DNA from: an uncultured Pelagibacteraceae bacterium
GTDB lineage: Bacteria > Pseudomonadota > Alphaproteobacteria > Pelagibacterales > Pelagibacteraceae
DNA length: 50,824 nucleotides
Direction: 5' to 3'
Assembly (NCBI GenBank): GCA_902559935.1
Contig: CACEJN010000003.1
Coordinates: 1 to 50,824 of the forward strand
This document shows positions 43,302-50,824 of this stretch, piece after piece (the stretch's first letter is position 1; each line of letters opens with the position of its first letter). A program made the position numbers and the translations under genes. The notes below the pieces were generated by a model. That model searched no databases. It had not been told where the DNA came from and worked only from the letters and a program-made list of their open reading frames with translations.

Positions 43302-44075
43302 ATGAAATTTGATGAAAAATTAAAAAATAAATTTTTATTATCAAAAGGGTTAAATTTTTTTAAATTATTTTATTTTTTTAATCAAAAAATAAGATCTGTA
43401 AAAAAAATAAAAAAATCTTACTCAAGTAATTCTGTAGATTTAATTATAAATGAATTATTTAAAAATAAAAAAAAAGGTATTTACATCGATGTCGGGTGCA
43501 ATCATCCGTTTATAGGAAATAATACATACAAACTATTTAAAAAAGGTTGGAGTGGCATCAATATAGATCTTGATTATACATTTATAGAATCATTCAATTT
43601 CTACAGACCAAACGATTATAATTTACAAATTGGAGTATCAGATAAGAATGGTGACCAAGAGATGTATTATCATCACGAAAGATCAGCAATAAATACATTA
43701 GATGTTAAACGAAGTAGTAAATCAATTTTAAAAAAAAATATAAAAACATTGACCTTAAACAGAATTATAGAAAATTCTAAATTTAAAAATCAACAAATAG
43801 ATTATGTAAGTATTGACGTAGAAGGTTATGAACTAAATGTATTAAAAGGTTTTGATTTAAATAAATATAAACCTAAAGCATTAAGTATTGAGTATATTGA
43901 TCCTAAAATGATTAAAGAGGAGTATTATCATCAAAATATCAATAATATTTTAAATTCTGATCTTTATAAATATATAACGAATTATGGTTACCATTTTGTT
44001 AACTGGTTACATTCTGATTTAATATTTGTATCAAAAGAAGTATTTACCGGTAAAATTTATTCAACAAATGTCTAA
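43302..44075 (+). CDS. FkbM-family methyltransferase
   Basis: KGIYIDVGCNHPFIGNNTYKLFKKGWSGINIDLD; DYVSIDVEGYELNVLKGF. Confidence 0.9.
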   Translation: MKFDEKLKNKFLLSKGLNFFKLFYFFNQKIRSVKKIKKSYSSNSVDLIINELFKNKKKGIYIDVGCNHPFIGNNTYKLFKKGWSGINIDLDYTFIESFNFYRPNDYNLQIGVSDKNGDQEMYYHHERSAINTLDVKRSSKSILKKNIKTLTLNRIIENSKFKNQQIDYVSIDVEGYELNVLKGFDLNKYKPKALSIEYIDPKMIKEEYYHQNINNILNSDLYKYITNYGYHFVNWLHSDLIFVSKEVFTGKIYSTNV

Positions 44076-44937
44076 TAAATTTTCTATAGTAATACCTACA
44101 TTTGAAAATTCAGATTATTTAAATCTTTGTATAAATTCAATTTTAAAAAATTCTCATTTTTCACACCAGATAATAGTCCACATTAATGGGCATGATGAAA
44201 AAACAGAAAAAATTTTGTTAGATAAAAAAATTACATATACAAAATCGATTAAAAATATTGGTTTATGTAGTGGGGTGAACATTGCATCACAAAAAGTGAG
44301 TACGAATTATATATTATATGCTCATGATGATATGTATTTTTTGCCAGAATGGGATTTATTTCTCTATGAAGAAGTAAAAAAAATAAATCATAAAAACTTT
44401 TATTTATCAATGACTCACATATCACATATGAGTGGAGTTAAAGGTGACATGCAACATATTCAGTATAATTGTGGAACAAATATTCATGAATTTGATGAAA
44501 ATAAACTTTTAGAGAATTTCAAAAATTTTGATTTTAGAAACATACAGGGTAGTCATTGGGCTCCTCATTTGATTCATATTGATTTATGGAAGAATGTAGG
44601 AGGTTTTAGTGAAGAGTTTAATCCTGGTTTTGCATCTGATCCTGACTTAAATATGAAGCTTTGGATGGAAAATGTAAGAATTTTTAAGGGTTTATCTATG
44701 TCAAGAGTTTATCATTTTGGCTCATTAACAACGCGTAAAAATAAAAAAATAATTCCAAATAAAGGTAAAAGGACTTTTTTATTAAAATGGAAATTTACAG
44801 TTGAATTCTTTAACAAATATTATTTAAAAAGAGGCACCATATATGATGGACCATTGAGTGATCCCAAAAAAAATTTCATTTACTTTATTGATTTATTTTT
44901 ATGTAAATTAAAATTTTATTTAAACAGAGTATTCTAA
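44068..44937 (+). CDS. Glycosyltransferase family 2-like
   Basis: FSIVIPTFENSDYLNLCINSILKNS; YAHDDMYFLPEWD; ATG at 44068 chosen, overlapping fkbM stop. Confidence 0.85.
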   Translation: MSNKFSIVIPTFENSDYLNLCINSILKNSHFSHQIIVHINGHDEKTEKILLDKKITYTKSIKNIGLCSGVNIASQKVSTNYILYAHDDMYFLPEWDLFLYEEVKKINHKNFYLSMTHISHMSGVKGDMQHIQYNCGTNIHEFDENKLLENFKNFDFRNIQGSHWAPHLIHIDLWKNVGGFSEEFNPGFASDPDLNMKLWMENVRIFKGLSMSRVYHFGSLTTRKNKKIIPNKGKRTFLLKWKFTVEFFNKYYLKRGTIYDGPLSDPKKNFIYFIDLFLCKLKFYLNRVF

Positions 44938-45869
44938 TGAAAAAGAAAATTATTGTACAAATAGCTGAGGGATTAGGAAACCAATTATTTATGTATGCAC
45001 ATGCTTATTCTATGGCAAAAAAACTAAATTATGAACTTTTTATAGATAATAAAAGTGGTTATTCCTTTAAAAAGAATACCCTAAGAAAACACCAAAAATA
45101 TATGTTAGACTCATTCAATATTGAGCAAAATTATGCTCCAAATGACTTTATTTACGACAAATTACATAAAAAAATAAAAAAAAAGTTATTTACATTAATC
45201 GATAAATTCACAAATAAGAAAGTTTTTTTTAGTGAGAAATTAATAAAAAAAAACAATTCAAAAATAGTTAGGAATTATACCAATCTGTCAGAAATAAATT
45301 TTTCCAATAATATTTATGTTCAAGGAAACTTTGAAAATTATGAATATTTTAAAGAATATAAAAAAGAATTATCAAATTTTTTTATAACAAAAAATGAATT
45401 GATTAATCATAAAAACTTAATAGTTGAACAGTTAAGTAATAATAATTCAATTTCTATTCATATAAGAAGAAATAGGTTTTCAGATCAAATCGGGCTTACT
45501 GATACAGTAAAATACAAAGAAAAATCAGAAGTTTTAACCAACCAAATTATTGATTATATTAACAGATCAATAAATTTTATTGAAAAAAAAGTTCAAAATC
45601 CAAAATATTTTATTTGGACAAATGATTATGAAGATTTTGATCAATTATCAAATAAATTAATTGTAAAAAAATATCATTTAATTAATGAAAACGTAATTAA
45701 CGATTTTGATCTATTTAAATATGCTAAACATTTTATTGTAGGACCTTCTTCATTTCACTGGTGGGGAGCATGGTTAAATAAAAATTCAGGTAAAATTTGT
45801 ATAAGGCCTTCTAATTTAAATCCATCAAATAATGAAAATTTTTGGCCTAAAGATTGGATACCAATTTAA
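44937..45869 (+). CDS. Glycosyltransferase family 11 (alpha-1,2-fucosyltransferase-like)
   Basis: EGLGNQLFMYAHAYSMAKKLN; SIHIRRNRF; FIVGPSSFHWWGAWLN. Confidence 0.88.
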   Translation: MKKKIIVQIAEGLGNQLFMYAHAYSMAKKLNYELFIDNKSGYSFKKNTLRKHQKYMLDSFNIEQNYAPNDFIYDKLHKKIKKKLFTLIDKFTNKKVFFSEKLIKKNNSKIVRNYTNLSEINFSNNIYVQGNFENYEYFKEYKKELSNFFITKNELINHKNLIVEQLSNNNSISIHIRRNRFSDQIGLTDTVKYKEKSEVLTNQIIDYINRSINFIEKKVQNPKYFIWTNDYEDFDQLSNKLIVKKYHLINENVINDFDLFKYAKHFIVGPSSFHWWGAWLNKNSGKICIRPSNLNPSNNENFWPKDWIPI

Positions 45870-45910
45870 TTTTTTATCATAAACTTTTTGTTTACAATAT
45901 TAATTTTCAA

Positions 45911-46864
45911 TCATATCTTAACTTTATTTAATGCATTATTTTTAAATATATTTGCTTCCCTAATATATCTTCTTACCATTTGTGTTGTTTTATGTCCTGT
46001 CATTGCCATTATACTTCTTTCATCTGCCCCAGATTCAGCAGCTACAGTTGCAAAACCTGACCTCAAACTATGACCTGCGAAATTTTTATTTTCAATACCT
46101 GCTAAATTCAAATATTCTTTAATTAATAACACTACAGATTGATCAGTTAATCTTTGATTGGTTAATGATAAACCTTTAGAAAATCTTCTGAATATGGGTC
46201 CTGAATTAATTTTAGAAATTTCTAACCATTTTTTTAAATTAGTAACAGGACAGTAAATATCATTTGTGAAGTAGGGTAGTCCTTTAACCATTCCGTCACC
46301 AAATTGATCAGTTTTTGATTTTTTAATTATGATTTTGAGCCCTTCAGAGACAAATTCTAAATCCTCATGATCAATTGAAATCAGTTCGGTTCTTCTAAAA
46401 CCACCTCCAAAGCCAATCAAGATTAATGATTTATCTCTAAGTTTTTTTATTTCTTCAGTTTTTTGATCATTTATTACATTAATAATTAATTTTAAATGAT
46501 TGATTAATAGAGGTTTTTTACCTTTTTGAATACTGCCTTTAACCCTTCTTATTCCCATTAAATTTTCAACTATAATTGGGTGTTTAGTGTCTAGATAATG
46601 ACCCTTCAGCTTATGAACCATACTTATTGAAACTAATCTTCGTCTTAAAGTGCTTATTTTTGAATTTTTAGATAGATGGGTCAGGTATAAAGAAACTATT
46701 TTCGGTTCTGTTGGTAATGAATTTAATCCATGTTTTGCACAAAAAGCCCCAAAGTCTTTAAAGTCAGATTTATATGCTCTTAGAGTATTGTTCGCTTTAG
46801 AGCTTCTAAGGTTATTTAAAGTTGCCTCATGAAGCGATTTTAAGTCTGTAGTTAGTTCATTCAT
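45911..46864 (-). CDS. Tyrosine recombinase / phage-type integrase
   Basis: N-terminal SAM-like core-binding domain; catalytic residues GGGFRRTEL, HSLRSGFA, TGHKTTQMVRRYIRE (R, HxxR, H, Y). Confidence 0.93.
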   Translation of the reverse strand: MNELTTDLKSLHEATLNNLRSSKANNTLRAYKSDFKDFGAFCAKHGLNSLPTEPKIVSLYLTHLSKNSKISTLRRRLVSISMVHKLKGHYLDTKHPIIVENLMGIRRVKGSIQKGKKPLLINHLKLIINVINDQKTEEIKKLRDKSLILIGFGGGFRRTELISIDHEDLEFVSEGLKIIIKKSKTDQFGDGMVKGLPYFTNDIYCPVTNLKKWLEISKINSGPIFRRFSKGLSLTNQRLTDQSVVLLIKEYLNLAGIENKNFAGHSLRSGFATVAAESGADERSIMAMTGHKTTQMVRRYIREANIFKNNALNKVKI

Positions 46865-46866
46865 AT

Positions 46867-46903
46867 TATTACTATTGATAACAATTAATTATCGTTAGTA
46901 ATA
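46867..46903. promoter_or_regulatory. Imperfect 15-7-15 inverted repeat upstream of the recombinase: candidate core-type recombination site or operator
   Basis: TATTACTATTGATAA-CAATTAA-TTATCGTTAGTAATA; left arm and reverse-complemented right arm match at 13/15. Confidence 0.5.
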
Positions 46904-46981
46904 TATCAAGTATTTTATAATGTCAAATAAAAAAATTTATTAATTTAAAGGACAATTAATTACATTGTGTGAGCAATAAAT

Positions 46982-47170
46982 ATGAAATATTACTTAAAGA
47001 TGGGTATAGACGGAGTAATTGAACCAATATATTTCTTAATAACATCTTTTGGTTTTGCAATATTAAGCTTTATTAATTATAGAAAATCTGGAAAAACTCT
47101 GGAAACTATTTATCTTTCAATTTTAACTGTTTTCTTTATAGTCTGCTTCATTATTTTAAATTTTTATTGA
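46982..47170 (+). CDS. Small membrane protein (two predicted TM helices)
   Basis: 62 aa, hydrophobic; stop overlaps start of MGMT-like ORF. Confidence 0.5.
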   Translation: MKYYLKMGIDGVIEPIYFLITSFGFAILSFINYRKSGKTLETIYLSILTVFFIVCFIILNFY

Positions 47171-47439
47171 TGAAAGGTACTAAATTTCAATTAAAAGTCT
47201 GGAATTACCTTAAAACTATACCAAAAGGAACTGTTAAAACCTATAAACAGGTAGCAATAGCTATAAAAAGCCCTAAATCAGCACGTGCTGTAGCTAATGC
47301 ATGTGGAAAAAACCCTTATGCGCCCAAAATACCATGTCATAGAGTAATTCGGTCTGATGGAGGCCTTGGTGGGTACTCAGGCAGAGGTGGAATTAAGACA
47401 AAGCTGCGTTTATTGAGATCTGAAAAAGTTGATATTTAG
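47170..47439 (+). CDS. Minimal MGMT/Ogt-like DNA alkyltransferase domain
   Basis: GTKFQLKVWNYLKTIPKGTVKTYKQVA...ARAVANACGKNP...PCHRVIRSDGGLGGYSGR. Confidence 0.88.
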   Translation: MKGTKFQLKVWNYLKTIPKGTVKTYKQVAIAIKSPKSARAVANACGKNPYAPKIPCHRVIRSDGGLGGYSGRGGIKTKLRLLRSEKVDI

Positions 47440-47501
47440 TGGCTTTTTTGAACTATTTTATGGTCAAAAACACAAGTAAAATCAATGTTTTTTCAATATT
47501 T

Positions 47502-47537
47502 AAGGGTATTTTAGCATAAATAGTGTTATGCACCCTT
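47502..47537. repeat. Bulged hairpin AAGGGT-[ATTTTA]-GCATAA-ATAGTG-TTATGC-ACCCTT
   Basis: Two perfect 6-bp stems separated by a one-sided 6-nt bulge. Confidence 0.7.
47509..47536 (-). other. Candidate dif-like Xer recombination site (11-6-11)
   Basis: Minus strand: AGGGTGCATAA-CACTAT-TTATGCTAAAA; versus E. coli dif arms GGTGCGCATAA / TTATGTTAAAT: 8/11 and 9/11. Confidence 0.45.
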
Positions 47538-47562
47538 CAGTTGTACTATGTATCGAGATATA

Positions 47563-47785
47563 ACAAAATAAAGCACCTCTATGGCCGTTTAAAACATATA
47601 TTCTATAACTGCATTGCTCTACTTTTCAATGATAACAAGGCTTATTTTAGTGTCTAATTTAAAAGAATTTTTTATGAATTTTTGTTCACCTACTCGCTTG
47701 CTTTAATAAGAATTTCGAATTTCGCGCATAACTTGCTTAAAAAACATTGGTATTAAACACTTTTAAGCATAGTGCTTTATTTTGT
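47563..47785. repeat. Segment bracketed by a perfect 14-bp inverted repeat
   Basis: ACAAAATAAAGCAC (47563-47576) and its exact reverse complement GTGCTTTATTTTGT (47772-47785). Confidence 0.8.
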
Positions 47786-47875
47786 CTTTCAAGCTTGCTA
47801 TTTTTGCCTTAGTTTATTTAAAAAAATATCTATTATTTCTAATTTTCTTGTATAAAGTCAATGATTTATTTTAAT

Positions 47876-47893
47876 TTATATTAATTAATATAA
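47876..47893. repeat. Perfect 18-nt A/T-only palindrome
   Basis: TTATATTAATTAATATAA, inside a 49-nt run with no G or C (47864-47912). Confidence 0.8.
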
Positions 47894-47973
47894 TAAATTT
47901 ATATAATAATTACAATAGTTTATATTTATATATTAAAGTATTACATTATATATTGGTAAATTTTTATTTACTA

Positions 47974-48825
47974 TTAGTTAGAACGAGTGAGCAAATATTC
48001 TCTTCTAGAAATATATAAACCACTGAGAACAATAATAAACAAACCTAAATAAGTCCAATTATCAGGTAACTCATGAAAGAAATAGTAACTAATTAGTATA
48101 TTGGTAATTATCTCTGTATAGCCCAAAGGAGCTAATTTAGAGGCATCAGCGTATTTTAGTGATAATATGAGGAAAAGATGCGCTACAGAGGCTATAAGGC
48201 CGATTAAAGCCATTAAAATCCACTGATTTGACGTAGGATTAACCCAAACTGAGGGCATAAATAGGCTAATTATTATGGTTCCTATTAAACCTGATAGTAA
48301 TAGGGTTAAAAGAGGATTATCAGAGGTACTGAGCTTCCTCGTTATAATAAGATAAAACCCATAGCAAATTCCATTACCTAAAGCAGCCATGGTAGCTAAA
48401 TTAAGTTCTATAAAGCCAGGTCTGATTACAATTAAAGTTCCAATAAATCCTAATGATACAGCAGTCCATCTTTTCACCCCTACTTTCTCATTTAAAAAAA
48501 ATGGAGATAAGGCTGTAACACAAATTGGAGCAACAAAAGCTAAGGTTAAGGCTTTAGGAAGTGAAATTTCCGATATTGCATAAAAGAATAAATAAGTAGA
48601 AAAAACAAAAATTAATCCTCTAATTAATTGAAGGGCTGGTTTTTTCGTCCAAACTAATGATTGCCTATAAAAGATAAGCATTAAGGATAATGTAAAGACT
48701 ACAGTAAAAAAATATCTTGCCCACGTTATCTGTAAAACATCCATAGATGAGCTTAAATATTTAGCAAAAGCATCCATTACAGGAACAATCATCCAAGCTG
48801 ATGCATTTAAAATTATAGCCTTCAT
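47974..48825 (-). CDS. EamA/DMT-family transporter
   Basis: Ten-TM pattern; RGLIFVFSTYLFFYAISEISLPKALTLAFVAPI. Confidence 0.88.
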   Translation of the reverse strand: MKAIILNASAWMIVPVMDAFAKYLSSSMDVLQITWARYFFTVVFTLSLMLIFYRQSLVWTKKPALQLIRGLIFVFSTYLFFYAISEISLPKALTLAFVAPICVTALSPFFLNEKVGVKRWTAVSLGFIGTLIVIRPGFIELNLATMAALGNGICYGFYLIITRKLSTSDNPLLTLLLSGLIGTIIISLFMPSVWVNPTSNQWILMALIGLIASVAHLFLILSLKYADASKLAPLGYTEIITNILISYYFFHELPDNWTYLGLFIIVLSGLYISRREYLLTRSN

Positions 48826-48841
48826 AAAAGAAGGATATCTC

Positions 48842-49741
48842 TTAATAGAAGTATTTTAAAGCAAAGAATAATGTAATTGGAATAGTGAATAAGGACATGA
48901 TTGTAGATACTACTATTGTGCTAGATATATTATCTACAATTTCTTTTGGAGAATACATGTGAGCAATCAAATAGCACAAGATTGCACTAGGCATACAAGA
49001 TTGAATTAACAGAACACCAGCTGGTATACCTGATAAATTAAAAAATTTAATTACAGCAAATCCTATAATAGGACCTAAGATTACTCTTCCAAAAGAAGTT
49101 ATTAAGGCATCTTTAAAAGAAAATACTTTCATTTGTGTAAGAGCCACTCCTAACGACATAAGGATCATTACAATCATACCATAAGCTAAAAGCATTACAG
49201 TATTTAATATAAATTGAGGAAATGGAATTTCAAAATACAAAAAGAGTACTGTTATTAAAATTGCGTAAAATGATGGACTTTTTAATATTGTTTTAAAATC
49301 AAAAGCTCTTTTTGCTAAAAAAATATTTAAAGTAAAGTGGAGTAAAACAATAAGAGATGAAATTGCAGCTGCTATCCCCATTCCTAATTCACCATAGGCA
49401 AATAAACAGATTGGAATACCCATATTTCCAGTATTTGGTAAAATAAAAGTTGGTAATTCACGAATATAATCTTTCTTCATAAGAACAAGAAAAATTAAAC
49501 CTACAATCCCAAATAATGTTAATAAGATAATTGCGTAACCAAAATATTCACTAAATAACTCAAAAGTTACTCCACCTGCAGTAATGGCAAAAATAACGAG
49601 AGCTGGAGTTCCAAAATTACCAGCGTATGTAGTTATAAATGATGTATCAAAATCGGGATTTTTTTTACCCAAATGATATCCAAGACCTACTATTAGGAAT
49701 ACTGGAAATAAAACTTCAAAAAGTTTTAAATAAATTTCCAT
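48842..49741 (-). CDS. AEC-family (auxin efflux carrier) transporter
   Basis: PNTGNMGIPICLFAYGELGM; LLIQSCMPSAILCYLIAHMY. Confidence 0.88.
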   Translation of the reverse strand: MEIYLKLFEVLFPVFLIVGLGYHLGKKNPDFDTSFITTYAGNFGTPALVIFAITAGGVTFELFSEYFGYAIILLTLFGIVGLIFLVLMKKDYIRELPTFILPNTGNMGIPICLFAYGELGMGIAAAISSLIVLLHFTLNIFLAKRAFDFKTILKSPSFYAILITVLFLYFEIPFPQFILNTVMLLAYGMIVMILMSLGVALTQMKVFSFKDALITSFGRVILGPIIGFAVIKFFNLSGIPAGVLLIQSCMPSAILCYLIAHMYSPKEIVDNISSTIVVSTIMSLFTIPITLFFALKYFY

Positions 49742-50824
49742 TAACCTAGCAATCTAATTAATGTTGGTATTTTTAAAATATTTTTATTTTTTTTGAAAAT
49801 GGACAAGCAATTATGAATATTAGTTTCAGTTGTTTTATGAGTTATAATAACTATTGTTGCCTTATTGTTTTTCTTATCAGGTGTCTGTATTAACCTTTTA
49901 ACTGAAATTTTGTATTTAGCTAAACGATTAGTTATTTCGGATAATACACCAGGCTTATCTTTTACTTCAAATCTTAAATATAATGAATTTACATAATTAT
50001 TTACATTATATGGCTTTAAAGATTTGAGCTTATAAACACTAACACCAAATGGTTTTTTTATATTTCCACGCAAAATTGATAATAAATCAGAAAGTAATGA
50101 TGAAGAAGTAGGACCTGGACCAGCTCCCTCCCCTTGTAATACACTTTCTCCAACAGGTTTACCTTGCAGAATTACTGCATTCATTACACCGTTAACATTA
50201 CCAATATAAGATTTTTTACTAACCAAACATGGATGAACGGTTTCAAAAAGATGATTATTCTTTAACTCAGAAATTCCCAACAGCTTTATTCTTAAATCTA
50301 ATTGATTTGCAATTTTAATATCTTTTAATTCAATTTTTTCTATTCCTTCCATTAAACATTTATGTTTTGAAATTTTACTGTTAAAAGCTAATGCAGACAA
50401 AATTCTTACTTTGGCGAACGCATCAAAACCATTTAAATCTAATTTGGGATTGCCAGGTTCGGCATAACCAAGTATCTGTGCTTTTTTTAAAACATCAGCA
50501 AAATTTTCATTTGAATTTTCCATTTCAGATAAAATATAATTCGAGGTACCGTTCAGAATTCCATAAACCTTTGATAGTTTATTTGTTGCTAATCCTTCTT
50601 TAATTGATCTTAATATTGGAATACCTCCAGCAACTGATGCTTCAAATTCTAAATTAACTTTATTTTTTTCTGCTAGTTTTGCTAATTCATTACCATGTTT
50701 TGAAATTAAGGCTTTATTAGGTGTGATAACATGGATTTTATTTTTCAAAGCAGTTTCTACAACTTTTTTTGAAATACCATCAGATAAACCTATGGCTTCA
50801 AATAGTATATCAATTTTATTTTTC
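49741..50824 (-). CDS. hom: Homoserine dehydrogenase with C-terminal ACT domain, N-terminus outside window
   Basis: HVITPNKALISKHG; EASVAGGIPILRSIKEGL; ILNGTSNYILSEM; frame continues to the window edge (KIDILFEAIGLSDGISKKVVETALKN). Confidence 0.95.
   Translation of the reverse strand, partial: KNKIDILFEAIGLSDGISKKVVETALKNKIHVITPNKALISKHGNELAKLAEKNKVNLEFEASVAGGIPILRSIKEGLATNKLSKVYGILNGTSNYILSEMENSNENFADVLKKAQILGYAEPGNPKLDLNGFDAFAKVRILSALAFNSKISKHKCLMEGIEKIELKDIKIANQLDLRIKLLGISELKNNHLFETVHPCLVSKKSYIGNVNGVMNAVILQGKPVGESVLQGEGAGPGPTSSSLLSDLLSILRGNIKKPFGVSVYKLKSLKPYNVNNYVNSLYLRFEVKDKPGVLSEITNRLAKYKISVKRLIQTPDKKNNKATIVIITHKTTETNIHNCLSIFKKNKNILKIPTLIRLLG

Noticed and set aside
40837-46980. tRNA-Glu as attB/attP site of the recombinase island
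   Set aside because: No second copy of the tRNA 3' end seen around the recombinase gene.
47721-47731. Second XerC-arm-like half-site TTCGCGCATAA
   Set aside because: 8/11 match to the E. coli dif left arm, but the right side after a 6-nt spacer (TAAAAAACATT) matches only 4/11; half-site only.
47440-47973. Replication origin
   Set aside because: No TTATCCACA-like DnaA boxes noticed and no origin-associated genes nearby; convergent orientation favours terminus-like context.
47440-47973. tmRNA, 6S RNA or other named ncRNA
   Set aside because: No T-arm/CCA end or recognisable long-hairpin architecture; left as unassigned.

Overview
The window is an AT-rich, gene-dense bacterial segment that looks like a SAR11/Pelagibacter-type alphaproteobacterium. 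This assignment rests on A+T bias, 4-nt start/stop overlaps, near-zero spacers and the conserved alphaproteobacterial order dgt-argS-nagZ-scpA-scpB-tatABC-serS-yajC-secDF. Most of it is core housekeeping: znuCB/zur, xth, tat, sec, uvrA/ssb, gyrA, coaD, tgt, recG, a cell-wall/tmk/holB/metG/tatD run, nhaA, glpX, and four tRNAs (Lys, Ser, Pro, Glu). The accessory part lies at about 40.8-48.0 kb. It holds tRNA-Glu, a GIY-YIG ORF, a surface-glycan cassette (GT4+CgeB-like fusion, FkbM, GT2, GT11), a lone tyrosine recombinase, a small two-TM ORF, a minimal MGMT-like protein and a 534-bp convergent intergenic region. Best leads: (i) a dif-like 11-6-11 site at 47509-47536 in that intergenic region; (ii) a 15-7-15 imperfect inverted repeat immediately upstream of the recombinase start; (iii) a 14-bp inverted repeat bracketing 223 bp of unexplained intergenic DNA. 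The predominant coding strand also switches there. All functional claims are sequence-reading hypotheses; no searches or structure predictions were run.
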